Translations under genes and position numbers: made by a program
In this document: piece after piece, positions 7,760-14,510 of the stretch
Position numbering within the stretch: the stretch's first letter is position 1
Layout: every line of letters starts with the position of its first letter
Notes under the pieces: model-generated
Told to the model about the DNA's origin: nothing
Databases searched by the model: none
Seen by the model: the letters and a program-made list of their open reading frames with translations, nothing else
DNA from: Rickettsia typhi
Lineage (GTDB): Bacteria > Pseudomonadota > Alphaproteobacteria > Rickettsiales > UBA1997
DNA length: 18,970 nucleotides
Direction: 5' to 3'
Assembly: GCA_945906835.1 (NCBI GenBank)
Contig: CAMDRL010000007.1
Location: 1-18,970 of the forward strand

Positions 7760-8755
7760 ATGTCTCTTCTTGATGCGAAGCCTCTTTATAAACCATTTAA
7801 CTATCCTTGGGCTTATGATGCCTGGCTTAAACAGCAACAAATTCACTGGTTACCAGAAGAAGTCCCTTTAGCTGACGATGTTCGCGACTGGAAACATAAT
7901 CTTACTCCTGGTGAAAAAAGTCTTTTAACACAAATTTTTCGCTTTTTTACGCAAGCAGATATTGAGGTAAATAACTGCTACATGAAGCATTACGCTCAAG
8001 TTTTTAAACCAACAGAAGTACAAATGATGTTGGCGGCTTTTTCTAATATGGAAACTGTTCATATTGCTGCTTATTCACATTTGCTTGATACAGTTGGCAT
8101 GCCAGAAGCTGAATATTCTGCCTTCATGAAATATAAAGAAATGAAGGATAAATATGATTATATGCATCAATTTGGTGTTTCTAGCAATAAAGATATTGCT
8201 ACAACAATGGCGGTATTTGGCGCTTTCACAGAAGGCTTACAGCTTTTTGCCTCTTTCGCAATTTTGTTGAATTTTCAACGCTTCGGTAAAATGAAGGGCA
8301 TGGGGCAAATTATTGCTTGGTCAGTGCGCGATGAAACTTTGCATACTTTATCAATCATCAAATTATTTAGAACTTTCGTTCAAGAAAATCCTGAAGTTTG
8401 GGATGAAGAATTAAAAAGCCGCCTTTACAAAGCCTGCGCTACAATTGTGCATTTTGAAGATGCCTTTATTGATTTGGCTTTTGAAGGCGGAAATATTGAA
8501 GGATTAACTTCTCGTGAAGTTAAAAGATATATTCGTTACATTGCCGATAGAAGACTAAATCAACTTGGATTAAAAGAAATTTACATGATTGATGATAATC
8601 CGCTGCCTTGGCTTGATGAGATTTTAAATGGCGTTGAACATACAAACTTCTTTGAAAACAGAGTTACTGAATATAGTAAAGCATCTACCACAGGAACATG
8701 GGAGGATGTGTTTGATGATATTGATAAAAATCGCCAAAAAATGTTGGTATTATAA
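7760..8755 (+). CDS. nrdB: Class I ribonucleotide reductase beta subunit
   Basis: The beta (R2) subunit holds the di-iron centre and radical used by the alpha subunit to make deoxyribonucleotides. The 331-residue product has the expected metal ligands: Asp67 in FFTQADIEVNN, Glu98 and His101 in NMETVHIAAY, Glu158 in AFTEGLQLF, and Glu192 and His195 in VRDETLHTLS. Tyr105 is at the position of the radical tyrosine, so this looks like a tyrosyl-radical enzyme, not the Chlamydia type with Phe there. The C-terminal tail DDIDKNRQKMLVL would dock on the alpha subunit. The ATG at 7760 gives the family start; no Shine-Dalgarno sequence is seen. nrdA is not adjacent. The next gene, a ModA-like protein, starts 3 bases after the stop, so the two are probably co-transcribed. 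Confidence 0.95.
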   Translation: MSLLDAKPLYKPFNYPWAYDAWLKQQQIHWLPEEVPLADDVRDWKHNLTPGEKSLLTQIFRFFTQADIEVNNCYMKHYAQVFKPTEVQMMLAAFSNMETVHIAAYSHLLDTVGMPEAEYSAFMKYKEMKDKYDYMHQFGVSSNKDIATTMAVFGAFTEGLQLFASFAILLNFQRFGKMKGMGQIIAWSVRDETLHTLSIIKLFRTFVQENPEVWDEELKSRLYKACATIVHFEDAFIDLAFEGGNIEGLTSREVKRYIRYIADRRLNQLGLKEIYMIDDNPLPWLDEILNGVEHTNFFENRVTEYSKASTTGTWEDVFDDIDKNRQKMLVL

Positions 8756-8758
8756 GTT

Positions 8759-9544
8759 ATGAAAAAGCTAAAAAATCAAATTAGTAAAATTTTTCTTTTT
8801 AGCTTTTTATTCATCTTTTCGCAACATTCTTTCGCCAATAGTAGTCGTAATTTAACTGTCTTTGCTGAACAAAATATGGTTCCAGCTCTGGTTAAAATTT
8901 CTGGAATTTTTTCACGCCAAAATAATGTTATTATTTCCGTAAATTTTAACTCATCTCTGGAATCAGTTAATGATGTCGATATGGGAGAGCCAGCTGATGT
9001 CTTTATTTCTGCCCATTATACACTAATTGAAACTTTAAAGCAGAAAGGTTTAGTTGATGTTTATAATGTAAGTTACATAGCGCGTGATCAACTTAAATTA
9101 GTGACTTCAAAAAATAATCCGCACATTAATGCCAAGTTATTAAGCAAGGGCCTTAATTTGAAAGAAGCTTTGATAACATTAGATACAGATAAGGCAACAA
9201 TTATCCTAGATCAAGAATATGGAGCTTCTGGCCTATATAGCGATAATTTAATATCTTCGCTACTCCTGACAGAATTAAAATTATTTAAAAAACTTAGAGA
9301 AGATAAAGCGGCAATTTTTGACATAATACAAGGTGCGCCAGAAAATTATGCCCTACTACTTGCAAGCCAAATTAAGAATAAAAAAGATTTATTGGTTTTA
9401 GCTTCATCGAAAGAAAATAATATTTTTTATCAAGCCTTGGTAATAGCCGGCGATAATATGGAAATATCTCGTGAATTTCTGAAATTTTTAAAGAGCAACG
9501 AAGCTAAAAATATTCTACGAAATAGTGGATTTATTGTTGATTAA
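8759..9544 (+). CDS. ModA-like periplasmic substrate-binding protein
   Basis: This 261-residue protein begins with a clear signal peptide (basic MKKLKNQISK, hydrophobic core, cleavage likely after SFA at residue 26). The mature part follows the ModA (molybdate-binding) layout: LTVFAEQNMVPAL, a VNFNSSLES loop with Ser65-Ser66, GEPADVFISAHY, and a C-terminal REFLKFLKSNEAKNIL block. It should be a periplasmic two-lobed binding protein. The first ligand-binding loop reads FAEQNM where ModA usually has a serine-containing FAAASL, so molybdate binding is doubtful and the ligand is unknown. No modB or modC is nearby. It starts 3 bases after nrdB and probably shares its transcript. The reading frame is intact. 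Confidence is high for the superfamily and low for the ligand. Confidence 0.8.
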   Translation: MKKLKNQISKIFLFSFLFIFSQHSFANSSRNLTVFAEQNMVPALVKISGIFSRQNNVIISVNFNSSLESVNDVDMGEPADVFISAHYTLIETLKQKGLVDVYNVSYIARDQLKLVTSKNNPHINAKLLSKGLNLKEALITLDTDKATIILDQEYGASGLYSDNLISSLLLTELKLFKKLREDKAAIFDIIQGAPENYALLLASQIKNKKDLLVLASSKENNIFYQALVIAGDNMEISREFLKFLKSNEAKNILRNSGFIVD

Positions 9545-9614
9545 GTGAAAAACTCACAAGATCCTCAACGCTTAGGCTTCAAGGATGACAAAGCCGGTGT
9601 TTGATTCTGTATTA
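9545..9614. repeat. Short spacer with a fragment of the dispersed repeat
   Basis: These 70 bases separate the convergent modA-like and CorC-like genes. GGCTTCAAGGATGACA (9575-9590) resembles the element ends at 13846-13862 and 6874-6890, with a few bases lost. ATCCT and AGGAT flank it as a small inverted repeat. No strong terminator is visible. Confidence 0.4.
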
Positions 9615-10898
9615 TCACAAATCTTTGGTCTTTTTAACCTTCACCCAAACCAAATCATGTCCCCTTCTCTTTAAAATCTCAAAGTGATAATTGCCAATAG
9701 CAAAACTTTCTTTTTCTTCAGGAATTCTTCCTAAACTGTTAATAATAAAAGCGGCTAAATTATAAGCATCCCCATCTTCAACTATACCCCAATCTAGCTT
9801 TTTATTAATATCGCGAATTAGAATTTTTCCAGCAATTTTGCAGGCGCCACTTTTGGTTTTTATGATATTAACTTCCGAATTATCTCCCTGCTCTTTTATT
9901 TCACCCACAATCTCTTCTAAAATATCTTCTAAAGTTACCAACCCAAGCAAAGAGCCATATTCGTCAATCACCAAAGCTAATCTTTTTTTCTTTTTTCTAA
10001 AAGCAAAAATTTGCGCGCGTAAACTGTTAGTATTGGGAACAAACCAAGCTTCCGTAGTAATTGATTCAAGATTAAATTTTTCTAAATCTCTCATTTGACC
10101 ATCTTTATAAAAATGCAAAGCTTTAAGCAATTTTCTAACATTCAAAATTGCCACAATATTTTCTTTATTGCCTTTCCAAAGTGGAATTCTGGTATAGCTG
10201 ATGGTTAGAGCTTGTTTGATGATTTCTTTAATTGGTAATTCGATATTTATTGATTCAATTTCTTTGCGATGCACCATAATTTCGCTGATTTCAGTATCAG
10301 CTAAATCTAACACGCCGTCAATCATGTCTTTATCATATTTATAAATTGAACCTTCAATATGCTTTAGATTTACGGTGTCTCTTATTTCTTCTAATTCAGC
10401 TGAAGAAGATTTTTTATATGTTTTGACAGAAAAGAAATTGATAAAAAAATCGACAACTTTTTGTATGGAGTTAGTGATTGGAAAAAATATCTTTACCAAA
10501 AGATCAATCAATGGCGCGAAGAATAGAGAAATTCCATCAGGATGTTTTATGGCATAACTTTTTGGTAATATTTCGGAGAAAATTAACACCAATATAGTCA
10601 TTGCAACTGTGGCGTAAATCAAACCAGAATCACCAAATATTTTAAGCAAAACGCTTGTGGCTATTGCGGACGCCATGATATTAATGGCATTATTACCAAG
10701 CAACATTGTGCTAATTACTTTTTCGCGATTTTTTAAAAGACCTTCTAAAATTTTAGCTCTTTTATTTCCTTCGTTTTTTAGACGATGAACTTTAGCGCGA
10801 GATGTTGCGGTAATGGCTGTTTCGAAACATGAAAACAAACCAGATAAAATTAATAGAAATATAACTATAAAAAGATAAAGCTGAGTTGATTCGTCCAT
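9615..10898 (-). CDS. CNNM/CorC (HlyC/CorC) family membrane protein
   Basis: This 427-residue inner-membrane protein has three parts. A DUF21/CNNM membrane domain (residues about 5-150) carries FSCFETAITATSRAKVHRL, STMLLGNNAINIMASAIAT and FSEILPKSYAI. A pair of CBS domains follows (about 205-335), with MVHRKEIESI, YTRIPLWKG, LVIDEYGSLLGLVTLEDILE and EEIVGEI. A C-terminal CorC/HlyC domain (about 345-420) ends RRGHDLVWVKV. Family members are linked to magnesium or other divalent cation transport, with CBS domains binding nucleotides; some were named haemolysins from early work. The substrate here is not shown by sequence. The start MDESTQLYLF at 10898 is a good fit. It is downstream of yejB, 78 bases apart on the same strand. 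All domains look complete. Confidence 0.9.
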   Translation of the reverse strand: MDESTQLYLFIVIFLLILSGLFSCFETAITATSRAKVHRLKNEGNKRAKILEGLLKNREKVISTMLLGNNAINIMASAIATSVLLKIFGDSGLIYATVAMTILVLIFSEILPKSYAIKHPDGISLFFAPLIDLLVKIFFPITNSIQKVVDFFINFFSVKTYKKSSSAELEEIRDTVNLKHIEGSIYKYDKDMIDGVLDLADTEISEIMVHRKEIESINIELPIKEIIKQALTISYTRIPLWKGNKENIVAILNVRKLLKALHFYKDGQMRDLEKFNLESITTEAWFVPNTNSLRAQIFAFRKKKKRLALVIDEYGSLLGLVTLEDILEEIVGEIKEQGDNSEVNIIKTKSGACKIAGKILIRDINKKLDWGIVEDGDAYNLAAFIINSLGRIPEEKESFAIGNYHFEILKRRGHDLVWVKVKKTKDL

Positions 10899-10941
10899 TT
10901 TATTAAAATTTGTTAACTATGTTTTTACACCGCAAGAGCGT

Positions 10942-10988
10942 TGCCCCAAATAGTGGGGATTCCCATGGAGTAAAAATTATTTTACTCC
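10942..10988. repeat. Two small dyads at the end of yejB
   Basis: GGAGTAAAA (10967-10975) and TTTTACTCC (10980-10988) are exact inverted copies around ATTA and include the yejB stop codon. Next to them CCCCA (10942-10946) and TGGGG (10952-10956) form a second short hairpin. Together they would fold in the 3' end of the yejB transcript; there is no clear U-tract, so a terminator role is only possible. Confidence 0.45.
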
Positions 10989-12068
10989 ATCAAAGTTGAC
11001 TCTTGGGTCAATTATTCTGTAGGTAAAATCACTAATAATTGAAGTGATTAAGCCAATTAAAGTAAAAAAATAAAGCGTGCCAAATATTACAGGATAATCC
11101 CTTGAAATAGCGGCTTCATAACCTAAAAGACCAAGTCCATCTAAAGAAAAAATTATCTCAATTAACATTGATCCTGTAAATAAAATTCCAACCATAGTGG
11201 CTGGAAAACCTGCGATTATAATCATCATCGCATTACGAAAAACATGTTTATATAAAACTGATTTTTGATTTAAACCTTTAGCGTAAGCGGTTATAACATA
11301 TTGTTTATTGACTTCTTCTAAAAAAGAATTTTTACAAAAAAATGTTAGAGAAGCAAATCCGCCAATCACCATTGCTGCAATTGGAAGAGTCATGTGCCAA
11401 AAATAATCAATAATTTTTTGCCACCAATTTAGGTCGTAGAAATTCTCTGAAACCAAGCCCCGTAAAGGAAAAACACTCCAGAAATTTCCACCAGCAAAAA
11501 GCACAATGAGAAAAATAGCAAATAAAAATGATGGAATTGCGTGCCCGATAATGATAACGCTGCTGCTCCAAATATCAAATTTTGAACCATCTTTTACGGC
11601 TTTTTTAATGCCCAGAGGAATTGAAATTAGATATATTAATAAAGTACTCCATAAGCCTATAGATATTGAGACAGGGAGTTTTTGCCAAATTAATTCTGTG
11701 ACTTTTTTATCTTGATAAAAACTTACACCAAAATCAAAAAGGATGAATTTTTTTATCATTAGCCAAAACCTTTGCCATATAGGCAAATCAAAGCCGTAGA
11801 GCTTTTCAATTTTTGCGATTATTTCTGGATCAACGCCGACTGATCCGCGATATTTTAGATTGGAATTTGTGGAAATATCTTGTGAGGAATTTAGGGAAAA
11901 GTTTTGTGGGGCGATTTCGCCTTTGATTTGGGTGGTGTGATTTAGTTTGGAGATAAATTGCTCTACAGGTCCACCGGGGGCAGCTTGAATGATTAGGAAA
12001 TTTACCAGCATTATGATGAATAATGTGGGGAAGATTAGTAGGGTTCGCTTTAGGAAGTAAGTTTGCAT
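10977..12068 (-). CDS. yejB: ABC transporter permease, YejB (microcin C/oligopeptide) type
   Basis: This is an inner-membrane permease of the dipeptide/oligopeptide ABC family. In E. coli YejABEF imports peptides and microcin C. The 363-residue product starts MQTYFLKRTLLIFPTLFIIM (first membrane helix), then QAAPGGPVEQFISKL, a YejB-type periplasmic segment ending YRGSVGVDPEIIAKIEKLYGF, and five further hydrophobic segments between about residues 133 and 345. The cytoplasmic EAA loop that contacts the ATPase is at about 258-280 (YVITAYAKGLNQKSVLYKHVF). The end RIIDPRVNFDG is typical of YejB. No yejA, yejE or yejF is next to it, so the partners must be elsewhere or lost. The ATG at 12068 is the clear start. 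The upstream 312 bases are filled with repeats. Confidence 0.9.
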   Translation of the reverse strand: MQTYFLKRTLLIFPTLFIIMLVNFLIIQAAPGGPVEQFISKLNHTTQIKGEIAPQNFSLNSSQDISTNSNLKYRGSVGVDPEIIAKIEKLYGFDLPIWQRFWLMIKKFILFDFGVSFYQDKKVTELIWQKLPVSISIGLWSTLLIYLISIPLGIKKAVKDGSKFDIWSSSVIIIGHAIPSFLFAIFLIVLFAGGNFWSVFPLRGLVSENFYDLNWWQKIIDYFWHMTLPIAAMVIGGFASLTFFCKNSFLEEVNKQYVITAYAKGLNQKSVLYKHVFRNAMMIIIAGFPATMVGILFTGSMLIEIIFSLDGLGLLGYEAAISRDYPVIFGTLYFFTLIGLITSIISDFTYRIIDPRVNFDGVK

Positions 12069-12084
12069 TTGGGAATTACATTAG

Positions 12085-12120
12085 TTCCCCTCCTAACTAA
12101 GGAGGAGTTAGGGGAGGTGC
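12085..12120. repeat. Dyad-rich intergenic repeat upstream of yejB
   Basis: The stretch contains CTCCT-aacta-AGGAG and the outer blocks CCTAACT and AGTTAGG, giving a compact hairpin-forming repeat. Similar CCCCTCCT...AGGGGAGG elements are known between genes of many bacteria. It has no coding capacity. Confidence 0.5.
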
Positions 12121-12165
12121 TAGTCACATAATCTGACTAACATCTAAAACCCTAAAATTTATTTT

Positions 12166-12221
12166 TCTCAAGTCCGCAACATCACATCGCTTTTCTCACT
12201 TCGTTCGAAGACGATGTGCTG
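12166..12221. repeat. 56-bp direct repeat, copy 1
   Basis: This copy is identical to 12243-12298, 77 bases further on. Each copy contains CACATCG and CGATGTG as inverted ends and the inner dyad CTTCG-tt-CGAAG, so each can fold into a hairpin. The 21 bases between the copies are unrelated. No reading frame runs through it. Confidence 0.9.
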
Positions 12222-12242
12222 ATGAATTTAGTTCGTTGTAAG

Positions 12243-12298
12243 TCTCAAGTCCGCAACATCACATCGCTTTTCTCACTTCGTTCGAAGACGATGTGCTG
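12243..12298. repeat. 56-bp direct repeat, copy 2
   Basis: An exact second copy of 12166-12221; identity ends at 12299, where copy 2 has C and copy 1 has A. Perfect identity in an otherwise drifting spacer suggests recent duplication or gene conversion. It runs straight into the hairpin cluster after tolB. Confidence 0.9.
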
Positions 12299-12301
12299 CC
12301 T

Positions 12302-12386
12302 GGGCGGGAGCGTAGCTCTCGCCCGTTTAAAGCTAAAAACAGCCGTTTAGGCTGTTTTTACCGACCGTTGGTCGGTCGCTTTAAAC
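12302..12386. repeat. Composite palindromic element with three-way-junction fold at the tolB end
   Basis: Four stems stack here. GGGCG-g-GAGC (12302-12311) pairs with GCTC-t-CGCCC (12315-12324) around GTA. Then GTTTAAAGC (12325-12333) pairs exactly with GCTTTAAAC (12378-12386). Between those arms sit two perfect hairpins: TAAAAACAGCC/GGCTGTTTTTA (12334-12344, 12350-12360) and CCGACC/GGTCGG (12361-12366, 12370-12375). The outer arm includes the tolB stop codon. The layout of the left part matches the 6232-6289 element in the rpsL-rpsG spacer. Confidence 0.85.
12334..12360. terminator. Probable intrinsic terminator after tolB
   Basis: An 11-bp perfect stem with a 5-base loop has CAGCC/GGCTG at the tip and an A-run and T-run at the base. 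In the tolB direction the transcript would make the GC stem followed by UUUUUA, the standard intrinsic terminator form. It begins about 20 bases beyond the tolB stop. The symmetry means it could also act on plus-strand transcripts. Confidence 0.65.
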
Positions 12387-13727
12387 CCAATCAGGGTCAG
12401 TCGCGCCTTCCTCACTAGGGGTTGGCACCTCAAACTCAAAGCCTGTTACAATATCAATGATGAATAATCTGGGAATGCTGGTAAGTCCATATTGCGACTT
12501 TTTCTTAGAATAAATCAAATAACGACCATTAGGAGACCATTTTACACCTTCAAGCAAATATCCACTCGCCAATATTCTTTCACTTTTATTATTAGGAGAC
12601 ATCATACCTATATGAAATTGATCAGCTTTAATTTTAGTGAAAGCAATTAAAGTACCGTCTGGAGACCACATTGGTTTAGAATAAGAACCACCACCAAAGC
12701 TAACGCGTCTAACGCTATCTCCTCTAGAATCCATAACATATAATTGTTGCCCAGAATCACGATCCGAAGCAAAAGCGATCATTTTAGCATCTGGCGAATA
12801 AGCAGGAGTTGTGTCAATTCCAGCATTTTTTGTTAATCTTTTTGCGGTATTGGTAAGTATGTTCATTTCATAAATATCACTATTTCCACCAATAATTGCC
12901 GATAACAAAATTACATTTGGATCTTTTGGATGAACTGCTGGAGCAAAAGTTGTGCCGTTAAAATTTCCAATTTTTTTATTTTTTAAAGTTTTGATATTTA
13001 GATTATATATTTGCGGAAGACCATCTGCGTAACTTAGATAGAAAATCTCATCGCGTTTTTTTGAAAAAATTGGCGTTAAAACCAGACCTCTTCCATCAGT
13101 TAAAGCCAATTTATTTTCACCATCAAAATCAATTACATTAATTTTTTTAGTTAAGTTTCTAACACTGCCAGACTCTGATACATAAAGGATTTGAGAATTA
13201 AAGTGACCAACTTTTTCTCCCGTAATTGATTTAAAAATCTCATCTGAAATCAGACTTGACATTTTTTTATAATTATTTTTTGAAGAAGAATAAAATTTAC
13301 CAAAAAGCTGTCTTTGATCTAAAACATCCCACATTCTAATTTTAGCTTCTAAGCTTCCTTCAATATTGTAGCTAAAGCTTGCAATCACCACAGCACCAAC
13401 TCCAATTTTACTATATTTTGCAAAATCAGGAGCAGTTTCGATGGCGGTTGCTGAAATTAAATCTCCTATTAAATCGCCAGAAGCATTTGCTTGTCCAGCT
13501 TGCTGAATAATTTCAAATAAATTTGTGGTACTTAAATTTTTTCTGATGCGCCCCACAACTTCAGATATGTCAGATTGTAATTGCGGTTCTGCTGCATCAA
13601 AACCTAATAATAAAATTTTTGTTTTAGGAACCTCTTTACCGTCAATTAAAAAAGAAACTGCGGCAGATGCTTGGTTACAATTTATTAGAATTGCGATAGC
13701 TGCTAAAAATATTCTGAAGGTTTTCAT
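12381..13727 (-). CDS. tolB: Tol-Pal system protein TolB
   Basis: TolB is the periplasmic protein of the Tol-Pal envelope system, binding Pal and helping outer-membrane constriction at division. The 448-residue product has a signal peptide (MKTFRIFLAAIAILINCNQA, cleavage near residue 22), an N-terminal domain to about residue 165 with the TolB segment KIGVGAVVIASFSY, and a C-terminal six-bladed propeller with WD40-like repeats such as AYSPDAKMIAFASDRD, MWSPDGTLIAFTK and KWSPNGRYLIYSKK. It ends ATDPDWV. Length is normal for alphaproteobacterial TolB. tolQ, tolR, tolA and pal are not adjacent, so it is separated from the usual cluster. Upstream is hslV on the same strand, 142 bases away. The stop codon is part of a folded palindromic element. 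Confidence 0.95.
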   Translation of the reverse strand: MKTFRIFLAAIAILINCNQASAAVSFLIDGKEVPKTKILLLGFDAAEPQLQSDISEVVGRIRKNLSTTNLFEIIQQAGQANASGDLIGDLISATAIETAPDFAKYSKIGVGAVVIASFSYNIEGSLEAKIRMWDVLDQRQLFGKFYSSSKNNYKKMSSLISDEIFKSITGEKVGHFNSQILYVSESGSVRNLTKKINVIDFDGENKLALTDGRGLVLTPIFSKKRDEIFYLSYADGLPQIYNLNIKTLKNKKIGNFNGTTFAPAVHPKDPNVILLSAIIGGNSDIYEMNILTNTAKRLTKNAGIDTTPAYSPDAKMIAFASDRDSGQQLYVMDSRGDSVRRVSFGGGSYSKPMWSPDGTLIAFTKIKADQFHIGMMSPNNKSERILASGYLLEGVKWSPNGRYLIYSKKKSQYGLTSIPRLFIIDIVTGFEFEVPTPSEEGATDPDWV

Positions 13728-13798
13728 CGTTTATTTATGTTAGTTATTTTAGTTTATTAATCTAATAAATTCATTTTGAAAAATACCTGACTATTTCT

Positions 13799-13866
13799 GT
13801 CATGCCCACAAAATTAAGCATCTCTTTAGGTTGTAAGAGATGCTTGGCTTCGCTCAAGGATGGCAT
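13799..13866. repeat. Palindromic element between hslV and tolB
   Basis: AAGCATCTCTT (13816-13826) pairs exactly with AAGAGATGCTT (13835-13845) around an 8-base loop, and ATGCC/GGCAT blocks flank it. The right part, GCTTCGCTCAAGGATGGCA, recurs in shorter form at 6876-6890 (inverted) and 9575-9590. It starts just beyond the hslV stop and may shape the 3' end of that transcript. Confidence 0.65.
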
Positions 13867-13869
13867 AGT

Positions 13870-14424
13870 CTATCCAATCGTTTCAATTATAACATTATTG
13901 TTGGTATAAACACATAAATCCGCAGCAATTTTCATAGATCTTTTTACAATTTCTTCAACCTCAATTCCTTTAACAGAAACAAGTGCGCGCGCTGCCGCAA
14001 GTGCATAATTTCCTCCTGAACCAATTCCAATAATACCATCCTCTGGCTCCAATACATCGCCATTTCCAGTCAAAACTAATGACACATCCTTATCAATAAC
14101 AATCATCATTGCTTCAAGACGACGCAGATATTTATCAGTACGCCAATCTTTAGCAAGCTCTACACAAGCGCGCATTAACTGATTTGGATATTGATCTAAT
14201 TTTGATTCTAATCTTTCGAATAAAGTAAAAGCATCTGCCGTTGCGCCAGCAAAACCACCAATAATTGAGCCATCGCCAAGTTTGCGAATTTTTCTGGCAT
14301 TTGATTTTAAAACCGTCGATCCCAAAGAAACCTGTCCATCTCCTGCAATAGCAACTTTGCCTCCTTTTCGAACAGAAAGAATTGTGGTGCCATATAGTTG
14401 AGATGGATTTCTGTGATCTAACAT
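13870..14424 (-). CDS. hslV: ATP-dependent protease subunit HslV (ClpQ)
   Basis: HslV is the proteasome-like peptidase of the HslUV complex, which degrades misfolded proteins in the cytoplasm. The 184-residue product starts [12 protein letters not shown], a short pro-segment, followed by [10 protein letters not shown]; Thr13 would be the catalytic N-terminal threonine after processing. [73 protein letters not shown] and YALAAARAL are all HslV blocks. Length is typical. hslU, usually next to hslV, is not in the window; downstream is tolB and upstream ampG is divergent. ATG at 14424 is the family start, with no clear Shine-Dalgarno sequence. Confidence 0.96.
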   Translation of the reverse strand: MLDHRNPSQLYGTTILSVRKGGKVAIAGDGQVSLGSTVLKSNARKIRKLGDGSIIGGFAGATADAFTLFERLESKLDQYPNQLMRACVELAKDWRTDKYLRRLEAMMIVIDKDVSLVLTGNGDVLEPEDGIIGIGSGGNYALAAARALVSVKGIEVEEIVKRSMKIAADLCVYTNNNVIIETIG

Positions 14425-14510
14425 GAAAGTTTTGTTTTAAGATTAAGTATTTAATGTTGGAATAATAATACCAGTTCTTCAACTTTCAAGATGAACCAAC
14501 CAAGATAATC

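Noticed and set aside
12166..12298. Possible CRISPR array
   Set aside because: Only two 56-bp copies with a 21-base gap; too long a repeat, too short a spacer, and no cas genes.
12325..12386. A tRNA or tRNA-like gene in the cloverleaf-like fold
   Set aside because: There is no T-loop TTCGANNC, no anticodon arm of the right size and no acceptor end; it is a palindromic repeat.
14150..14482. Minus-strand open frame of 110 codons overlapping hslV
   Set aside because: It is an alternative frame of the clear HslV gene and its product is rich in Trp, Cys and Arg with no recognisable domain.
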